From JACJWR01 sp964556255 (lineage in GTDB: Bacteria > Actinomycetota > Actinomycetes > S36-B12 > UBA10799): a stretch of DNA of 64,000 nucleotides. The translations under genes were made by a program, and so were the position numbers. The stretch spans positions 18,362-82,361 of the forward strand of contig CAZKVQ010000005.1 of NCBI GenBank assembly GCA_964556255.1. Direction: 5' to 3'. Below, one piece after another: positions 52,926 through 61,970 of the stretch (within the stretch, counting starts at the first letter, position 1; every line of letters starts with the position of its first letter). A model generated the notes under the pieces. The model saw only the letters and a program-made list of their open reading frames with translations. It did no database searches and had not been told where the DNA came from.

Positions 52926-54614
52926 TCAGACGTCGGTGATCCCGAGGGCCTCGTCAACGCTGTCATACAAGGCCTTCAACTCCTCGGCGCCCGCGGCTCG
53001 GGCCTTGACGATGTCGCCAGTTCCCGCAACCACGACCTGCAGGTAGCACTTGAGTTTGGGTTCGGTGCCACTTGGCCGGATCACCACCCGAGCCCCATCC
53101 ATCGTGAACCGTAGCCCGTCGGTGGGTGGTAGTCCTCCGGCGCCGGTGAGTAGGTCTTCACACTTGAGGACCTCACGGCCACCAAGTTCCTTCGGCGGGT
53201 GGGCACGCAATCTGGCCATGGCATCGGAGATGATCGACAGGTCGGAGACCCTGACGGCCAACTGGCCCGTGACATGCAACCCGAATCTGCGAGCAAGGTC
53301 GTCCAGGACGTCCTGCACCCCCCGCCCCTCGGCCTTGAGGTGCGCGGCCAGCTCCAACAGCAGCAGCGTCGCGGTGATGCCGTCCTTGTCGCGGGTACCA
53401 GCCGGATCCACGCAGTACCCGAGCGCCTCCTCATACCCGAATACCAGCCCGGGTACGCGTGAGATCCACTTGAAGCCCGTGAGAGTGGTCTGGTACTCCA
53501 GACCAGCCCACTCGGCGATCTTCGCCAGCAAGGTTCCCGAGACGATCGACTGCGCGTAGACACCACTGAGTTCGACCCCCGCCAGTTGCGCCCGCTTGGC
53601 GATCCACCATCCCAGCAAGCCGCCGACCTCGTCCCCGGTGAGCCGACGCCAACCGCCCTCGAACGGGATCGCGGCCGCGCAGCGGTCGGCGTCCGGATCG
53701 TTCGCAACGACGATGTCGGCGTTGACGCGCCGTGCCTCGGCCATCGACAGGTCCATTGCGCCAGGTTCTTCCGGGTTGGGGAATGGCACCGTGGGAAAGC
53801 GTGCATCCGGCGAGAACTGCTCCACCACCGGGTGGGGGTCGGGGAAGCCGGCGGCTGCCGCTGCCTTCATGAACACCGCACCGCCGACGCCGTGCATTGC
53901 CGTGTAGACGGAGATCACCTCTCGGGGACCCGGGCTGAGCAGCGAGACCGCGCGCTCGATGTACTGGTCGAGCATCTCCGGTCCCAGCGTGGTGAAGTCG
54001 TCAGACCGCGGAATGGCGTCGTAGGCCCCAACGGCAGCGATGCACTCGGAGATCTCAGCGTCGGACGGCGGCACTATCTGACTGCCATCCCCGAGGTAGA
54101 CCTTGTAGCCATTGTCGTTGGCCGGGTTGTGCGACGCCGTGACCATGATGCCGGCATCGGCAGCCAGCGGTCGGATCGCGAATGCGAGCACCGGCGTCGG
54201 AAGGGCCCGCTGATATATGTAGGCCTTGATACCGGCACCCGCCATGATGCGGGCGCTGTCGTGGGCGAAGACGTCGGAGTTCCGGCGGGCGTCGTACCCG
54301 ATGACGACCGAGGTGGCCCCCCGCTGCTTGAGGAAGTCGGCAAGACCTGCCGCGGCCCTGGCAACGACCACCCGGTTCATGCGGTTGCTGCCCGGTCCCA
54401 ACTGGCCGCGCAGACCGGCTGTGCCGAACTCCAGGGTGCCGTCGAACGAATCGGCGAGTGCCTCCTTGGCCTCGGCGTCGCCTGCCGCCACCTTCTCCAG
54501 CAGACTGCGCAACTCGGCGGCGGTGACCGGATCCGGGTCCTCGGCCAGCCAGGCACGAGCGGTCGTCATCAGTTTGTCATCAGGGGTTTCAGCAGCAGTC
54601 ATACTTCGCAGCAT
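52926..54614 (-). CDS. Phosphohexomutase (phosphoglucomutase/phosphomannomutase family)
   Basis: 562 residues from ATG 54614 (AGGAAA six bases upstream; ATG 54602 is possible). The phosphoserine loop is TASHNPANDNGYKVYLG, the Mg2+ loop is NDPDADRCAAAI, the sugar-binding loop is in GYEEALGYCVDP, and the phosphate-binding end is PSGTEPKLKCY. The long form of about 560 residues groups with bacterial PgcA/PGM2-type enzymes acting on glucose 1-phosphate, mannose 1-phosphate, or ribose/deoxyribose 1-phosphate. The last would fit the uridine phosphorylase and deoC 3-7 kb away, since those need (deoxy)ribose 1- to 5-phosphate conversion; this is inference. Confidence 0.88.
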   Translation of the reverse strand: MLRSMTAAETPDDKLMTTARAWLAEDPDPVTAAELRSLLEKVAAGDAEAKEALADSFDGTLEFGTAGLRGQLGPGSNRMNRVVVARAAAGLADFLKQRGATSVVIGYDARRNSDVFAHDSARIMAGAGIKAYIYQRALPTPVLAFAIRPLAADAGIMVTASHNPANDNGYKVYLGDGSQIVPPSDAEISECIAAVGAYDAIPRSDDFTTLGPEMLDQYIERAVSLLSPGPREVISVYTAMHGVGGAVFMKAAAAAGFPDPHPVVEQFSPDARFPTVPFPNPEEPGAMDLSMAEARRVNADIVVANDPDADRCAAAIPFEGGWRRLTGDEVGGLLGWWIAKRAQLAGVELSGVYAQSIVSGTLLAKIAEWAGLEYQTTLTGFKWISRVPGLVFGYEEALGYCVDPAGTRDKDGITATLLLLELAAHLKAEGRGVQDVLDDLARRFGLHVTGQLAVRVSDLSIISDAMARLRAHPPKELGGREVLKCEDLLTGAGGLPPTDGLRFTMDGARVVIRPSGTEPKLKCYLQVVVAGTGDIVKARAAGAEELKALYDSVDEALGITDV

Positions 54615-54696
54615 AGGGTTTTCCTGGATGCGAATCCTGCCCGACGACAAGCCCCCGCATCGCCGCATGCGGACCGCAGGACCGGCGGGTGTAGCT

Positions 54697-55656
54697 CTAT
54701 ATGAAACGGACTGCCAACGCCGACATCACCGACACCAACACCACGTATCCCAGCACCATCAGCAGCCAACCGACGAGACTTATCCGGCGCGCGCGGTCGG
54801 GGGGCGGAACCAACCACGTCTGGAGACGGCCGGCTGCCCACGGCACCAGCCAGAATCCGGTGGCCGCCACTCCGATGACGTTTCCGATGAAAGTCACCGG
54901 CCCCACGCCAAGGCCGGCGATCCGGGGGTTGAGGAAGATGATGGTGAGCATCACCACCGGGTAGAGCACGAGCAACACGATCGCGTTGACCTTCCACACC
55001 GAAGGCTCCGCGGCGCGTTCGACAGCGGGAAGCCAGTTCCGGAAAGACGTGCGGGTGACGCGATAGTCGCCGTGTTCGAGGAAGGCCTGGGACTCCTGCC
55101 GGAATCGTTCACACTCGTCCGACTCAAGCCATCCGCGCAAGTTCGCGGCGGTATCGAACCGCAGCAGCGTTACCCAGGCGGGATTGACCCCCGGGATGGG
55201 CTCTTGGACACTCACGCCGAGGTAGCCCGGATAGCGCGATTGCGCATTCTGGATACGGGTCACCCAGTCACGGAACTGACGCTCATGACCGCGTGCCACG
55301 AGGTCCGTGATAACCGCGGTCGTCTCCCGCTGGGGAACCCCCTCGTCCACGATGATCGCGACCGAGTCCGGCCCGTCCACCAGGCCCACCACCTCGTCGG
55401 CCAGCGCGGCACGAGTATCGCTGGTGAGCCAGGCCCTCGCGTCCGCCACCGAGTCGTAGCGCTCGATGGTGACCCAATCGGACTGCACCTCGTCCGGCGG
55501 ATACACCTCCACCCGCTGGAAGCCGGGGTGACCGCTCAGCGCTGTGGTGATGCGGGAACGCCACTCCCCGTACTCCTGTTCGCAGCCCTTTCGCACACAG
55601 GTGTGGCGCACGATGGCCGCACCCGCGCCATGGGACGCCTCCGGCAAGTCAGTCAC
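54697..55656 (-). CDS. Tandem antibiotic biosynthesis monooxygenase (ABM) domains fused to a membrane anchor
   Basis: 319 residues. Two ABM-type ferredoxin-like domains (about 12-105 and 112-205) show paired signatures: HPGFQRVEVYPP and YPGYLGVSVQEPIPG, WVTIERYDS and WVTLLRFDT. Three membrane helices follow (about 225-310). ABM domains act as cofactorless monooxygenases on aromatic or quinone compounds or as haem-degrading-like proteins; whether both sites are active is unknown. It starts 15 bases after the MFS transporter stop on the same strand, so it is probably the last gene of the nucleoside/transporter operon. Confidence 0.75.
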   Translation of the reverse strand: MTDLPEASHGAGAAIVRHTCVRKGCEQEYGEWRSRITTALSGHPGFQRVEVYPPDEVQSDWVTIERYDSVADARAWLTSDTRAALADEVVGLVDGPDSVAIIVDEGVPQRETTAVITDLVARGHERQFRDWVTRIQNAQSRYPGYLGVSVQEPIPGVNPAWVTLLRFDTAANLRGWLESDECERFRQESQAFLEHGDYRVTRTSFRNWLPAVERAAEPSVWKVNAIVLLVLYPVVMLTIIFLNPRIAGLGVGPVTFIGNVIGVAATGFWLVPWAAGRLQTWLVPPPDRARRISLVGWLLMVLGYVVLVSVMSALAVRFI

Positions 55657-55671
55657 GAGGAGCCCCTCCGG

Positions 55672-57261
55672 TCATACCTCCGCGGCGTGGGTCATCTCGA
55701 TGTGGTCGGGGGTGCGACGACGCCCGATGACGAACCAGGCGAAGATCGCGCCGGCCAACGCGATGCCGGCAAGGACGATCATCGAGGTGGTGATTGCCGA
55801 GGACTGGGCCGCAACGGCAGCGTCCTTGATGATTTGAGCGGCTTGACTGCCAACCGAGTTGAGGATGTCATCCGCACCGCTCGTATTGCCGTCCTGGACG
55901 GCGTCGGCATAACGCTTGGCCGCATCCTGCAACGACGGATCGCTGATGACCGACTGGACCTTCGAGGCGGTCATCGTGCCGATCACGGAGGTCACGAGGG
56001 CGACGCCGAGAGCGGCCGGAATGTTGAAGGTCATCTGCATCAACCCCGAGCCCATGCCCGCGTGCTCGGAGTCCACCGCGGACATCCCCGCGGTGTTGCA
56101 CGCCGGCAACGAGATACCAACCCCGATGCCCATCAGCGCCAGCGGAATGATCATCTGGGTCAGCGAAGTCGACGGCGTGAAGAAGAATCCGATCCACGCG
56201 AGAGCAACCGCCTGCATCACCAGCGCGACCGTGATCGGCAGCCCGGGGCCGACCTTGTCCACCCACTTGCCGGCTGGGGGCTCAAAGACCATGCAGATGC
56301 CGGTCGTAATGACGATCACCCAGCTGGCCTTGCCCGGCGAGTAGCCGAGCACGTTGATGAAGAATAGCGAACCCACGAAGGTCAGGAACGGGATGTAGAC
56401 GAAGCCGACCGCGCTCTCGGCGAAGAAGCCACCGGAGAACAGGCGCTCCTTCCAGAGCCCGAAGTCGACCAATGGGTGTGCCAACTTCGTCTCGACGAAG
56501 CCGAAGATGGCGAGCAGCACGACGCCCGCGACCAGGGTGCCGATCGTGGCGGGAGCGGTCCAACTGACGGCCGAGTTCTGTAGGCCATACGTCAGCAGCG
56601 TGATACCCAGACCGCCGATGATCAGACCTATCCAGTCATAGCCACCGGTGGCGATCACGCTCTTGTAGCCGCGGGTCGCGGCGATCGTGACGAAGATGAC
56701 CAGGCCGGTCAGCGGCAATGCCACCCAGAACACCCAACGCCAACTGGCGATGTCCATCATCCAGGCCGCGAAGAGAGGTCCGATGAGCAGCCCGAAGCCG
56801 TGGGCGAAACCCCACACCCCCACTGCTAACCCTCGCTGTTTTATTGGAAACGAGTTGACCACGATCGACAACGTGGCGGGGGCCGAGATGCCGATACCAA
56901 TTCCCTGGACGGCACGACCACTGATCATCAGAAGTCCCCCGACGGCCACCGCCGACATCAGCAGCCCAGCTCCGAAGATGACGAAGCCGATGACGATCAT
57001 CTTGACCTCGCCCACGAGGTCGCCCATTCGACCACCGGCCACCAGCGCGGTACCGAACGCAAGGCTGTAGGCGGTGATGGTCCAGGTCTGCTCGGACAGG
57101 CCCAACCCGAGGTCATCCTTGATCGTGGGCAGCGCGGGACCGATCACCGTGCTGAACATCTGGGCGATCAGGGCACCGAACCCCATCGCCGCCAGGATCG
57201 CCCAGGCCGCCTTCGTCGCTTTGGACTCCGCCGCGGGCGGGGTAGCCGCCATCGTGCTCAT
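55672..57261 (-). CDS. MFS transporter of the DHA2 (EmrB/QacA) family
   Basis: 529 residues with about fourteen membrane helices. Typical signatures are TVIGPALPTIKDDLGL after helix 1, WTITAYSLAFGTALVAGGRMGDLVG and GRAVQGIGIGISAPATLSIV. An extra helix-loop near 455-490 is usual for DHA2 members. The ATG at 57261 was chosen; it lies one base after the cytidine deaminase stop. The transporter is likely a proton-driven exporter. Its place between cytidine deaminase and the ABM protein suggests a shared transcript. Confidence 0.85.
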   Translation of the reverse strand: MSTMAATPPAAESKATKAAWAILAAMGFGALIAQMFSTVIGPALPTIKDDLGLGLSEQTWTITAYSLAFGTALVAGGRMGDLVGEVKMIVIGFVIFGAGLLMSAVAVGGLLMISGRAVQGIGIGISAPATLSIVVNSFPIKQRGLAVGVWGFAHGFGLLIGPLFAAWMMDIASWRWVFWVALPLTGLVIFVTIAATRGYKSVIATGGYDWIGLIIGGLGITLLTYGLQNSAVSWTAPATIGTLVAGVVLLAIFGFVETKLAHPLVDFGLWKERLFSGGFFAESAVGFVYIPFLTFVGSLFFINVLGYSPGKASWVIVITTGICMVFEPPAGKWVDKVGPGLPITVALVMQAVALAWIGFFFTPSTSLTQMIIPLALMGIGVGISLPACNTAGMSAVDSEHAGMGSGLMQMTFNIPAALGVALVTSVIGTMTASKVQSVISDPSLQDAAKRYADAVQDGNTSGADDILNSVGSQAAQIIKDAAVAAQSSAITTSMIVLAGIALAGAIFAWFVIGRRRTPDHIEMTHAAEV

Positions 57262-57262
57262 G

Positions 57263-57667
57263 TCAGACACCTGCCTTATCGAGGTTCTCGGGACCGAATG
57301 CCTGGGGCAGCACGTCGGCCATGGTCAGCACCCCTTCGGGTGTCATGAGAAGCATGTCGGCACCACCGAACTCCCACAGCAGCTGCCGACATCGGCCGCA
57401 GGGCATCAACGGGTTCCCTTCACCGTCCACGCAGTAGGCAGCGATGAGCCGCCCACCCCCGGTCGCGCAGAGATTCGACACCATCGAGCACTCGGCGCAC
57501 AGAGTGAGGCCGTAGGAGGCGTTCTCGATGTTGGCGCCGCTGACGATCCGGCCGTCATCGGCGAACCCCGCCACTCCCACCGGGAACTTGGAGTACGGCG
57601 AATAGGAGTTGGGAAGGCATGCCACCGCGGCGGTGTGAAGTACTTCCCAATCGATCGAGTCGGGCAT
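57263..57667 (-). CDS. cdd: Cytidine deaminase
   Basis: 134 residues. The zinc site is complete: Cys57 with catalytic Glu59 in LCAECS, and Cys90/Cys93 in MPCGRC. SPYSKFPVGVA and GANIENASYG are the substrate-binding signatures. It converts cytidine or deoxycytidine to uridine or deoxyuridine in the cytoplasm. The length equals that of the tetrameric Cdd family. It starts 39 bases after the uridine phosphorylase stop and feeds that enzyme. Confidence 0.93.
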   Translation of the reverse strand: MPDSIDWEVLHTAAVACLPNSYSPYSKFPVGVAGFADDGRIVSGANIENASYGLTLCAECSMVSNLCATGGGRLIAAYCVDGEGNPLMPCGRCRQLLWEFGGADMLLMTPEGVLTMADVLPQAFGPENLDKAGV

Positions 57668-57706
57668 GATCCCCTCCGTTGGCAGGTGGTGGATGGATGA
57701 ATCGGG

Positions 57707-58609
57707 TCAGGCGCCTAGGAGAGTCGACTTGAGGTAATTGAAGAGAACCACGCCGGAGTCCTCGCTGAACTTGTGCAACTGTTCGGGGCTCGCTGTCACC
57801 TGGTCGCCCTCGAGCCGGTTGAGCAGTGTGCAGCAGATCATGGCGAATTTCGAGAAGCCCCAATGGTTGAGGTAGCCCGCGAGCATGGCCCCCTCCATCT
57901 CGATGTTGCGGACGCCGTTGTCGTGCAGCCACCGCAACCAGTCCATCTTCGACTCGACCGTTTCGAGCCGGATGGCGCCGTCGAGGCGGAACTGCTCCAA
58001 GAAGAACTCGTTACCCGCGACTGTCTTGCCGGAGACAACGGAAAGGTCGTCGATGCCCTCGTTGGCCGCGATGATCGCGTTGTAGACATCGGCCGGGAAG
58101 TTCCCGTCGAACCAGTACTCCCCCGTCCCGCCCTGCAGCAACCGGTAGGGCTTCAGATCTGCCATGACCCCCTCGGAGGACACGACCACCGTTCCACCTG
58201 GCAACCCGACGCCGCCGCTGGTGCCGACCCGCGCCCAGAAGACCTCGTCCATCCCCTCCAGGTCCCCACGCTTGAGGAAGAAGACCATCCGCATCAGCTC
58301 CTGCAGCGCGATCGACGCACTTGGCATGCCCATACCGTGGGAGGCGAAGAGCACGCCGGCCGTATAGCGAGTGACGAAGCGATCCTCCTTCGGGAAGGCA
58401 ACGATCTTCGAGCCACCGTTGAGTTCGCTCCAGTGCTCCGCGAACTCCTTGATGCGACCGCCGGAGCCGGCCATTATCACCGCTCTGACGTCACGCAGAT
58501 CCTCTAAGATCGGGTCCTCGCTAGAGGCTCCGAAGTGGTAGTAGACGTCGGCGTGACTTCCGTCCAGTACCCCATCGAGGAACTCGTGATTGATGTTCTC
58601 GGTCCTCAT
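57707..58609 (-). CDS. Uridine phosphorylase of the animal UPP1/UPP2-like type
   Basis: 300 residues of the nucleoside phosphorylase fold. VLFASHGMGMPSASIALQEL, RVGTSGGVGLPGGTVVV, VRNIEMEGAMLAGYL and CCTLLNRLEGDQV match animal uridine phosphorylases as I recall them, closer than the shorter E. coli Udp (about 250 residues). The phosphate-binding Arg is expected in RVGTSGG, and Glu-Met-Glu in NIEMEG contacts the ribose. It splits uridine (perhaps deoxyuridine or thymidine) into base and sugar 1-phosphate. It is first in a row with cytidine deaminase, which makes uridine. Purine nucleosidase or AMP nucleosidase activity is less likely. Confidence 0.8.
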   Translation of the reverse strand: MRTENINHEFLDGVLDGSHADVYYHFGASSEDPILEDLRDVRAVIMAGSGGRIKEFAEHWSELNGGSKIVAFPKEDRFVTRYTAGVLFASHGMGMPSASIALQELMRMVFFLKRGDLEGMDEVFWARVGTSGGVGLPGGTVVVSSEGVMADLKPYRLLQGGTGEYWFDGNFPADVYNAIIAANEGIDDLSVVSGKTVAGNEFFLEQFRLDGAIRLETVESKMDWLRWLHDNGVRNIEMEGAMLAGYLNHWGFSKFAMICCTLLNRLEGDQVTASPEQLHKFSEDSGVVLFNYLKSTLLGA

Positions 58610-58774
58610 CCGACGGCTCCATTCAGTCCCCAGGGCGGTCCGCCCGCCGGCGACTAACCGACGAGACCCTATGCCGAATCTAGTACCGTCACGGGTCGGT
58701 TTCCTGGGGAAACGAAAGGTCCTCAGAGATTGCTCTGGATAGCTGTTTCTATCGACTGGCGAACTGCCAGCGGA

Positions 58775-59794
58775 TCAGTCCGTCTTCGTCCGCGCGTGGC
58801 CAGCGATGGCCGGGATCACGTGGTTGCCGTAGGCGTGCAGAGTCTCGTCCTTGCCGTCGTGCTGTAGGTACAGCCCGAACTGCGTCATCCCGAGTTCGGC
58901 GAGTTCGGCGAGTTTGTCGACGTGCTCCTGCGCGGTCCCCAGCACGCAGAAGCGGCGCACGATCTCATCGGGCACGAACTCGGCCTCCGGATTCCCCGCG
59001 CGACCATGCTCGTTGTAGTCGTATCCCTTCCGGCCCGCAATGTAGGCGGTGAGCTCCTCAGGAACCTGGTCCCCCTCGCCGTACCGCGTCACGATGTCGG
59101 CGACATGGTTGCCGACCATCGCACCGAACCAGCGGCATTGCTCGATCTGGTGATCGAGGTCATCACCCACGTAAGCCGGAGCAGCGACGATGTACTCCAG
59201 CGAGTCCGGGTCCCTGCCAGCCGCTTCAGCTGCCGCCCGCACCCTGTCGATCGCCCACTTGACGATGTGTGGGTCCGCGAGTTGAAGGATGAGCCCGTCG
59301 CCGATCTGGCCGGTCAACTCGAGCATCTTCGGCCCATAGGCGCCGATGTACACAGGAAGGCGACTCTCGCCGGCCCAGGGCAACCGCAGCGTGCTGCCCG
59401 CGTACTCGGTGGGTCGGCCGTTGGCCAGATCGGAGATCGTCCCGACCGCCGCGCGCAGCTGCGCCATCGTCGCGGGTTTCCCGTTGGTCACCCGTACCGC
59501 GGAGTCGCCGCGCCCGATGCCACACACGGTCCGATTGCCGAACATCGTGTTCAGCGTGGCGAAAGTGGAAGCGGTCACGGTCGCGTCTCGAGTTGTCGGG
59601 TTAGTGACCATGGGTCCCACGGTCAACCTGTGCGTCGCCGCCAAGATCTGACTGAAGATGACGTTCGATTCCTGCCACAGCAAATGGGAATCGAACGTCC
59701 AGAAATGGTCGAAACCCTCGATCTCTGCTCGTCGGGCGTAGTCCACCACCTGCCAGGCGGGCGGATTGGGCTGCATGACGACACCGAACTTCAT
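58775..59794 (-). CDS. LLM-class flavin- or F420-dependent oxidoreductase
   Basis: 339 residues, bacterial luciferase-like barrel. The N-terminal strand is MKFGVVMQPNPPAWQ, followed by HFWTFDSHLLWQE, TVGPMVTNPTTRD and RTVCGIGRGDSAVR. These resemble the F420-dependent clade near methylenetetrahydromethanopterin reductase. Some members of that clade are found next to pyrimidine degradation genes, which would fit the uridine phosphorylase 165 bases downstream; this is inference. The cofactor (FMN or F420) cannot be decided from sequence by eye. It is divergent from deoC across 89 bases. Confidence 0.82.
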   Translation of the reverse strand: MKFGVVMQPNPPAWQVVDYARRAEIEGFDHFWTFDSHLLWQESNVIFSQILAATHRLTVGPMVTNPTTRDATVTASTFATLNTMFGNRTVCGIGRGDSAVRVTNGKPATMAQLRAAVGTISDLANGRPTEYAGSTLRLPWAGESRLPVYIGAYGPKMLELTGQIGDGLILQLADPHIVKWAIDRVRAAAEAAGRDPDSLEYIVAAPAYVGDDLDHQIEQCRWFGAMVGNHVADIVTRYGEGDQVPEELTAYIAGRKGYDYNEHGRAGNPEAEFVPDEIVRRFCVLGTAQEHVDKLAELAELGMTQFGLYLQHDGKDETLHAYGNHVIPAIAGHARTKTD

Positions 59795-59883
59795 GCCGAC
59801 TCCTCGCTATGACCGTCCGACACCATCGCGGTGCCGCTGCTCCCACCCTGCCACGGTCCTGGGATTGGGTCTAGCCTCTGGCT

Positions 59884-60657
59884 ATGGCTGACTATCAAGC
59901 GGTGTTCGCCGCAGCAACCAGAGCAATCGACGATGCCCTTGGCCCCACCTCTGGAGAAGTGGACCGACCACAGGCGAAGCGCACCTCGGATGACCTCGCG
60001 GGACGCATCGATCACACCCTGCTCAAGGCCGATGCGACACAACCGGCGGTGGAGACACTCTGCGCCGAAGCCCGCGAGAACGGGTTCGCATCGGTGTGCG
60101 TCAATACCCGCTGGGTGCCGCTGGCCGCGGAGACGCTGGCCGATTCGGAGGTGATGGTCTGCACCGTTGTCGGTTTCCCACTGGGCGCGATGTCGCGCCG
60201 CGGAAAAGCCGCCGAGACGGCGGTCGCGGTGGAAGAGGGCGCCGATGAGGTGGACATGGTGATCGATCTCGGTGGCCTACTCTCGGGCGACTATGCGGCC
60301 GTCTATGAGGACATGGTTGCCGTTGTCGACGCCGCCCGCCCCATACCGGTGAAGGTAATCCTGGAGACTGCCCTGCTCACTGACGAACAGAAAGCCATCG
60401 CCTGCCTGCTGGCCGTGCGTGCCGGTCTCGCCTACGTCAAGACGTCCACCGGCTTCGGCGGCGGTGGCGCCACCGCTGCCGACATCGCCTTGATGCGCGC
60501 CGCCGTGGGCGATGAGCTCGGCGTGAAAGCCTCGGGCGCGATCCGAACCCGGGAGGATGCCGAGACGATGATCGCAGCTGGCGCCGACCGGGTCGGCGCC
60601 TCGGCGTCGGTGGCGATCGTCGCCGGAACCGCGACTGACGACGGCAGCGGCTACTGA
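59884..60657 (+). CDS. deoC: Deoxyribose-phosphate aldolase
   Basis: 257 residues. The Schiff-base lysine is Lys186 in AYVKTSTGFGGGGAT, and the second active-site lysine is Lys215 in GVKASGAIRT. The N-terminal RIDHTLLKADAT and VVGFPLGAM are the other DeoC signatures. It splits 2-deoxyribose 5-phosphate to acetaldehyde and glyceraldehyde 3-phosphate, the last step of deoxynucleoside catabolism. About 40 additional residues precede the conserved core, a common actinobacterial form. It is divergent from the LLM oxidoreductase and near uridine phosphorylase and cytidine deaminase. Confidence 0.93.
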   Translation: MADYQAVFAAATRAIDDALGPTSGEVDRPQAKRTSDDLAGRIDHTLLKADATQPAVETLCAEARENGFASVCVNTRWVPLAAETLADSEVMVCTVVGFPLGAMSRRGKAAETAVAVEEGADEVDMVIDLGGLLSGDYAAVYEDMVAVVDAARPIPVKVILETALLTDEQKAIACLLAVRAGLAYVKTSTGFGGGGATAADIALMRAAVGDELGVKASGAIRTREDAETMIAAGADRVGASASVAIVAGTATDDGSGY

Positions 60658-60711
60658 TCGCGCCCGTGGTCGATCCAGCGCCCCAGTGAGGGTTGGATTC
60701 CGAGACTCAGG

Positions 60712-61738
60712 TCAGGGCCTGACCAGCACCTTCAAGGCCTCACGATCAGCCATCGCCCGATAGCCTTCCGGCGTCTCATCGAGGGTGATTGTGCGGTCGA
60801 ACACCCGCCCTGGCTCGATGAGGCCGTCCAGGACATCCGGCAGCAACTCCTCGATGTACGCGCGGGCAGGTGCCACGCCACCGGACAGCGTGACGTTGCG
60901 CCAGAACATGCCGAAACCGACCGGGCCTTCCGCGTACTGCGGCGCACCGACCCGACTTACGATGCCGCCGTTGCGCGCGACGCCTAGCGCGGTGGCCAAA
61001 GCGTCCTTGGTCCCAACGCATTCGAGGACAGCATGAGTGCCGTCACCGGCAGTGATGTCTCGAACGTGCTCGACGCCACTCTCACCTCGTTCGGCGACCA
61101 CATCAGTGGCCCCGAATTCGCGCCCCAGATCGGTGCGGGCCCCATGCCTACCCATGAGGATGATGCGCTCTGCTCCCAGCCTTCTGGCTGCCAGCACAGC
61201 GCACCGCCCCATCCCCGACGACCGTGACCGTCGTTTCGGGCGAGACCCGTGCGCAGACGGCTGCGTGGTGGCCGGTGCACATCACGTCGGACAGGCTGAG
61301 CAGCGAGGGAAGAAGTACCGAATCCGGTCCTACCGGCAACTTCACCAAAGTGCCGTCGGCGAGCGGCACCCGGACCGCCTCGCCCTGCCCGCCATCGACG
61401 CCGGGGGCGCCCCAACCGCCGCCATGTCGGCATGAACTTGTCAAGCCCGCACGACAGAAATCGCACGTGTTGTCACACCATAGAAACGGCGCGACAACCA
61501 GGTCCCCGGTTTGAAATCCGGAGACCTCCGACCCGATCTCCTCGACGATGCCCAGGAACTCGTGACCCATCCGACGGCCCTCTTCCGAGACCGGCATCGA
61601 TGCATACGGCCATAGGTCACTGCCGCAGATACAGGAAGCCACAACCCTGACCACCGCGTCGGTGGGCAGGTTCAACGCCGCATCGGGTACGTCTTGCACC
61701 CGCACATCGCCGGCCCCGTACATAAGCGTCGCTCGCAT
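60712..61738 (-). pseudogene. Zinc-dependent alcohol dehydrogenase (MDR family), frameshifted
   Basis: Two frames join into one medium-chain dehydrogenase of about 342 residues. The first (61738 to about 61205) carries MRATLMYGAGDVRVQDV, the catalytic zinc Cys in CICGSDLW, GHEFLG, and the structural zinc cluster CDNTCDFCRAG. The second (about 61212 to 60712) carries the rest of the Rossmann domain from GRCAVLAARRLGAER on. The join falls at VVGDGAV/GRCAV, the NAD(P) loop, where about eight bases appear lost near 61201-61212 between GGGGCGGTG-like copies. It may be an assembly error or a real pseudogene. It is convergent with deoC, which does not by itself suggest a substrate. Confidence 0.8.
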
Positions 61739-61970
61739 ACCCCACGCCTTTCCTTCGTCGTTGCTGCGTTGATGCCTGCTGCGCAGTATTGCGCATTCTG
61801 ACCGCACACCACGGCGCCGTGGTCGTGATCGACTGGCCAGCGGGGAGTGGGACAAGCATTCTTGGGGCGCCGTTACCGTGTCAGCACTAGGCTTCCAAGC
61901 GCGAGCGTCTTTCGGAGCGCGGAATCACATGTCCGCACTGCAGGGTGCGCAGTGGCGAGGGGGAACTGTC

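Noticed and set aside
54226..56367. A 713-codon plus-strand open frame across the ABM, MFS and phosphohexomutase genes
   Set aside because: It spans parts of three well-supported minus-strand genes, is rich in His/Arg/Asp as expected from an antisense frame, and shows no motif.
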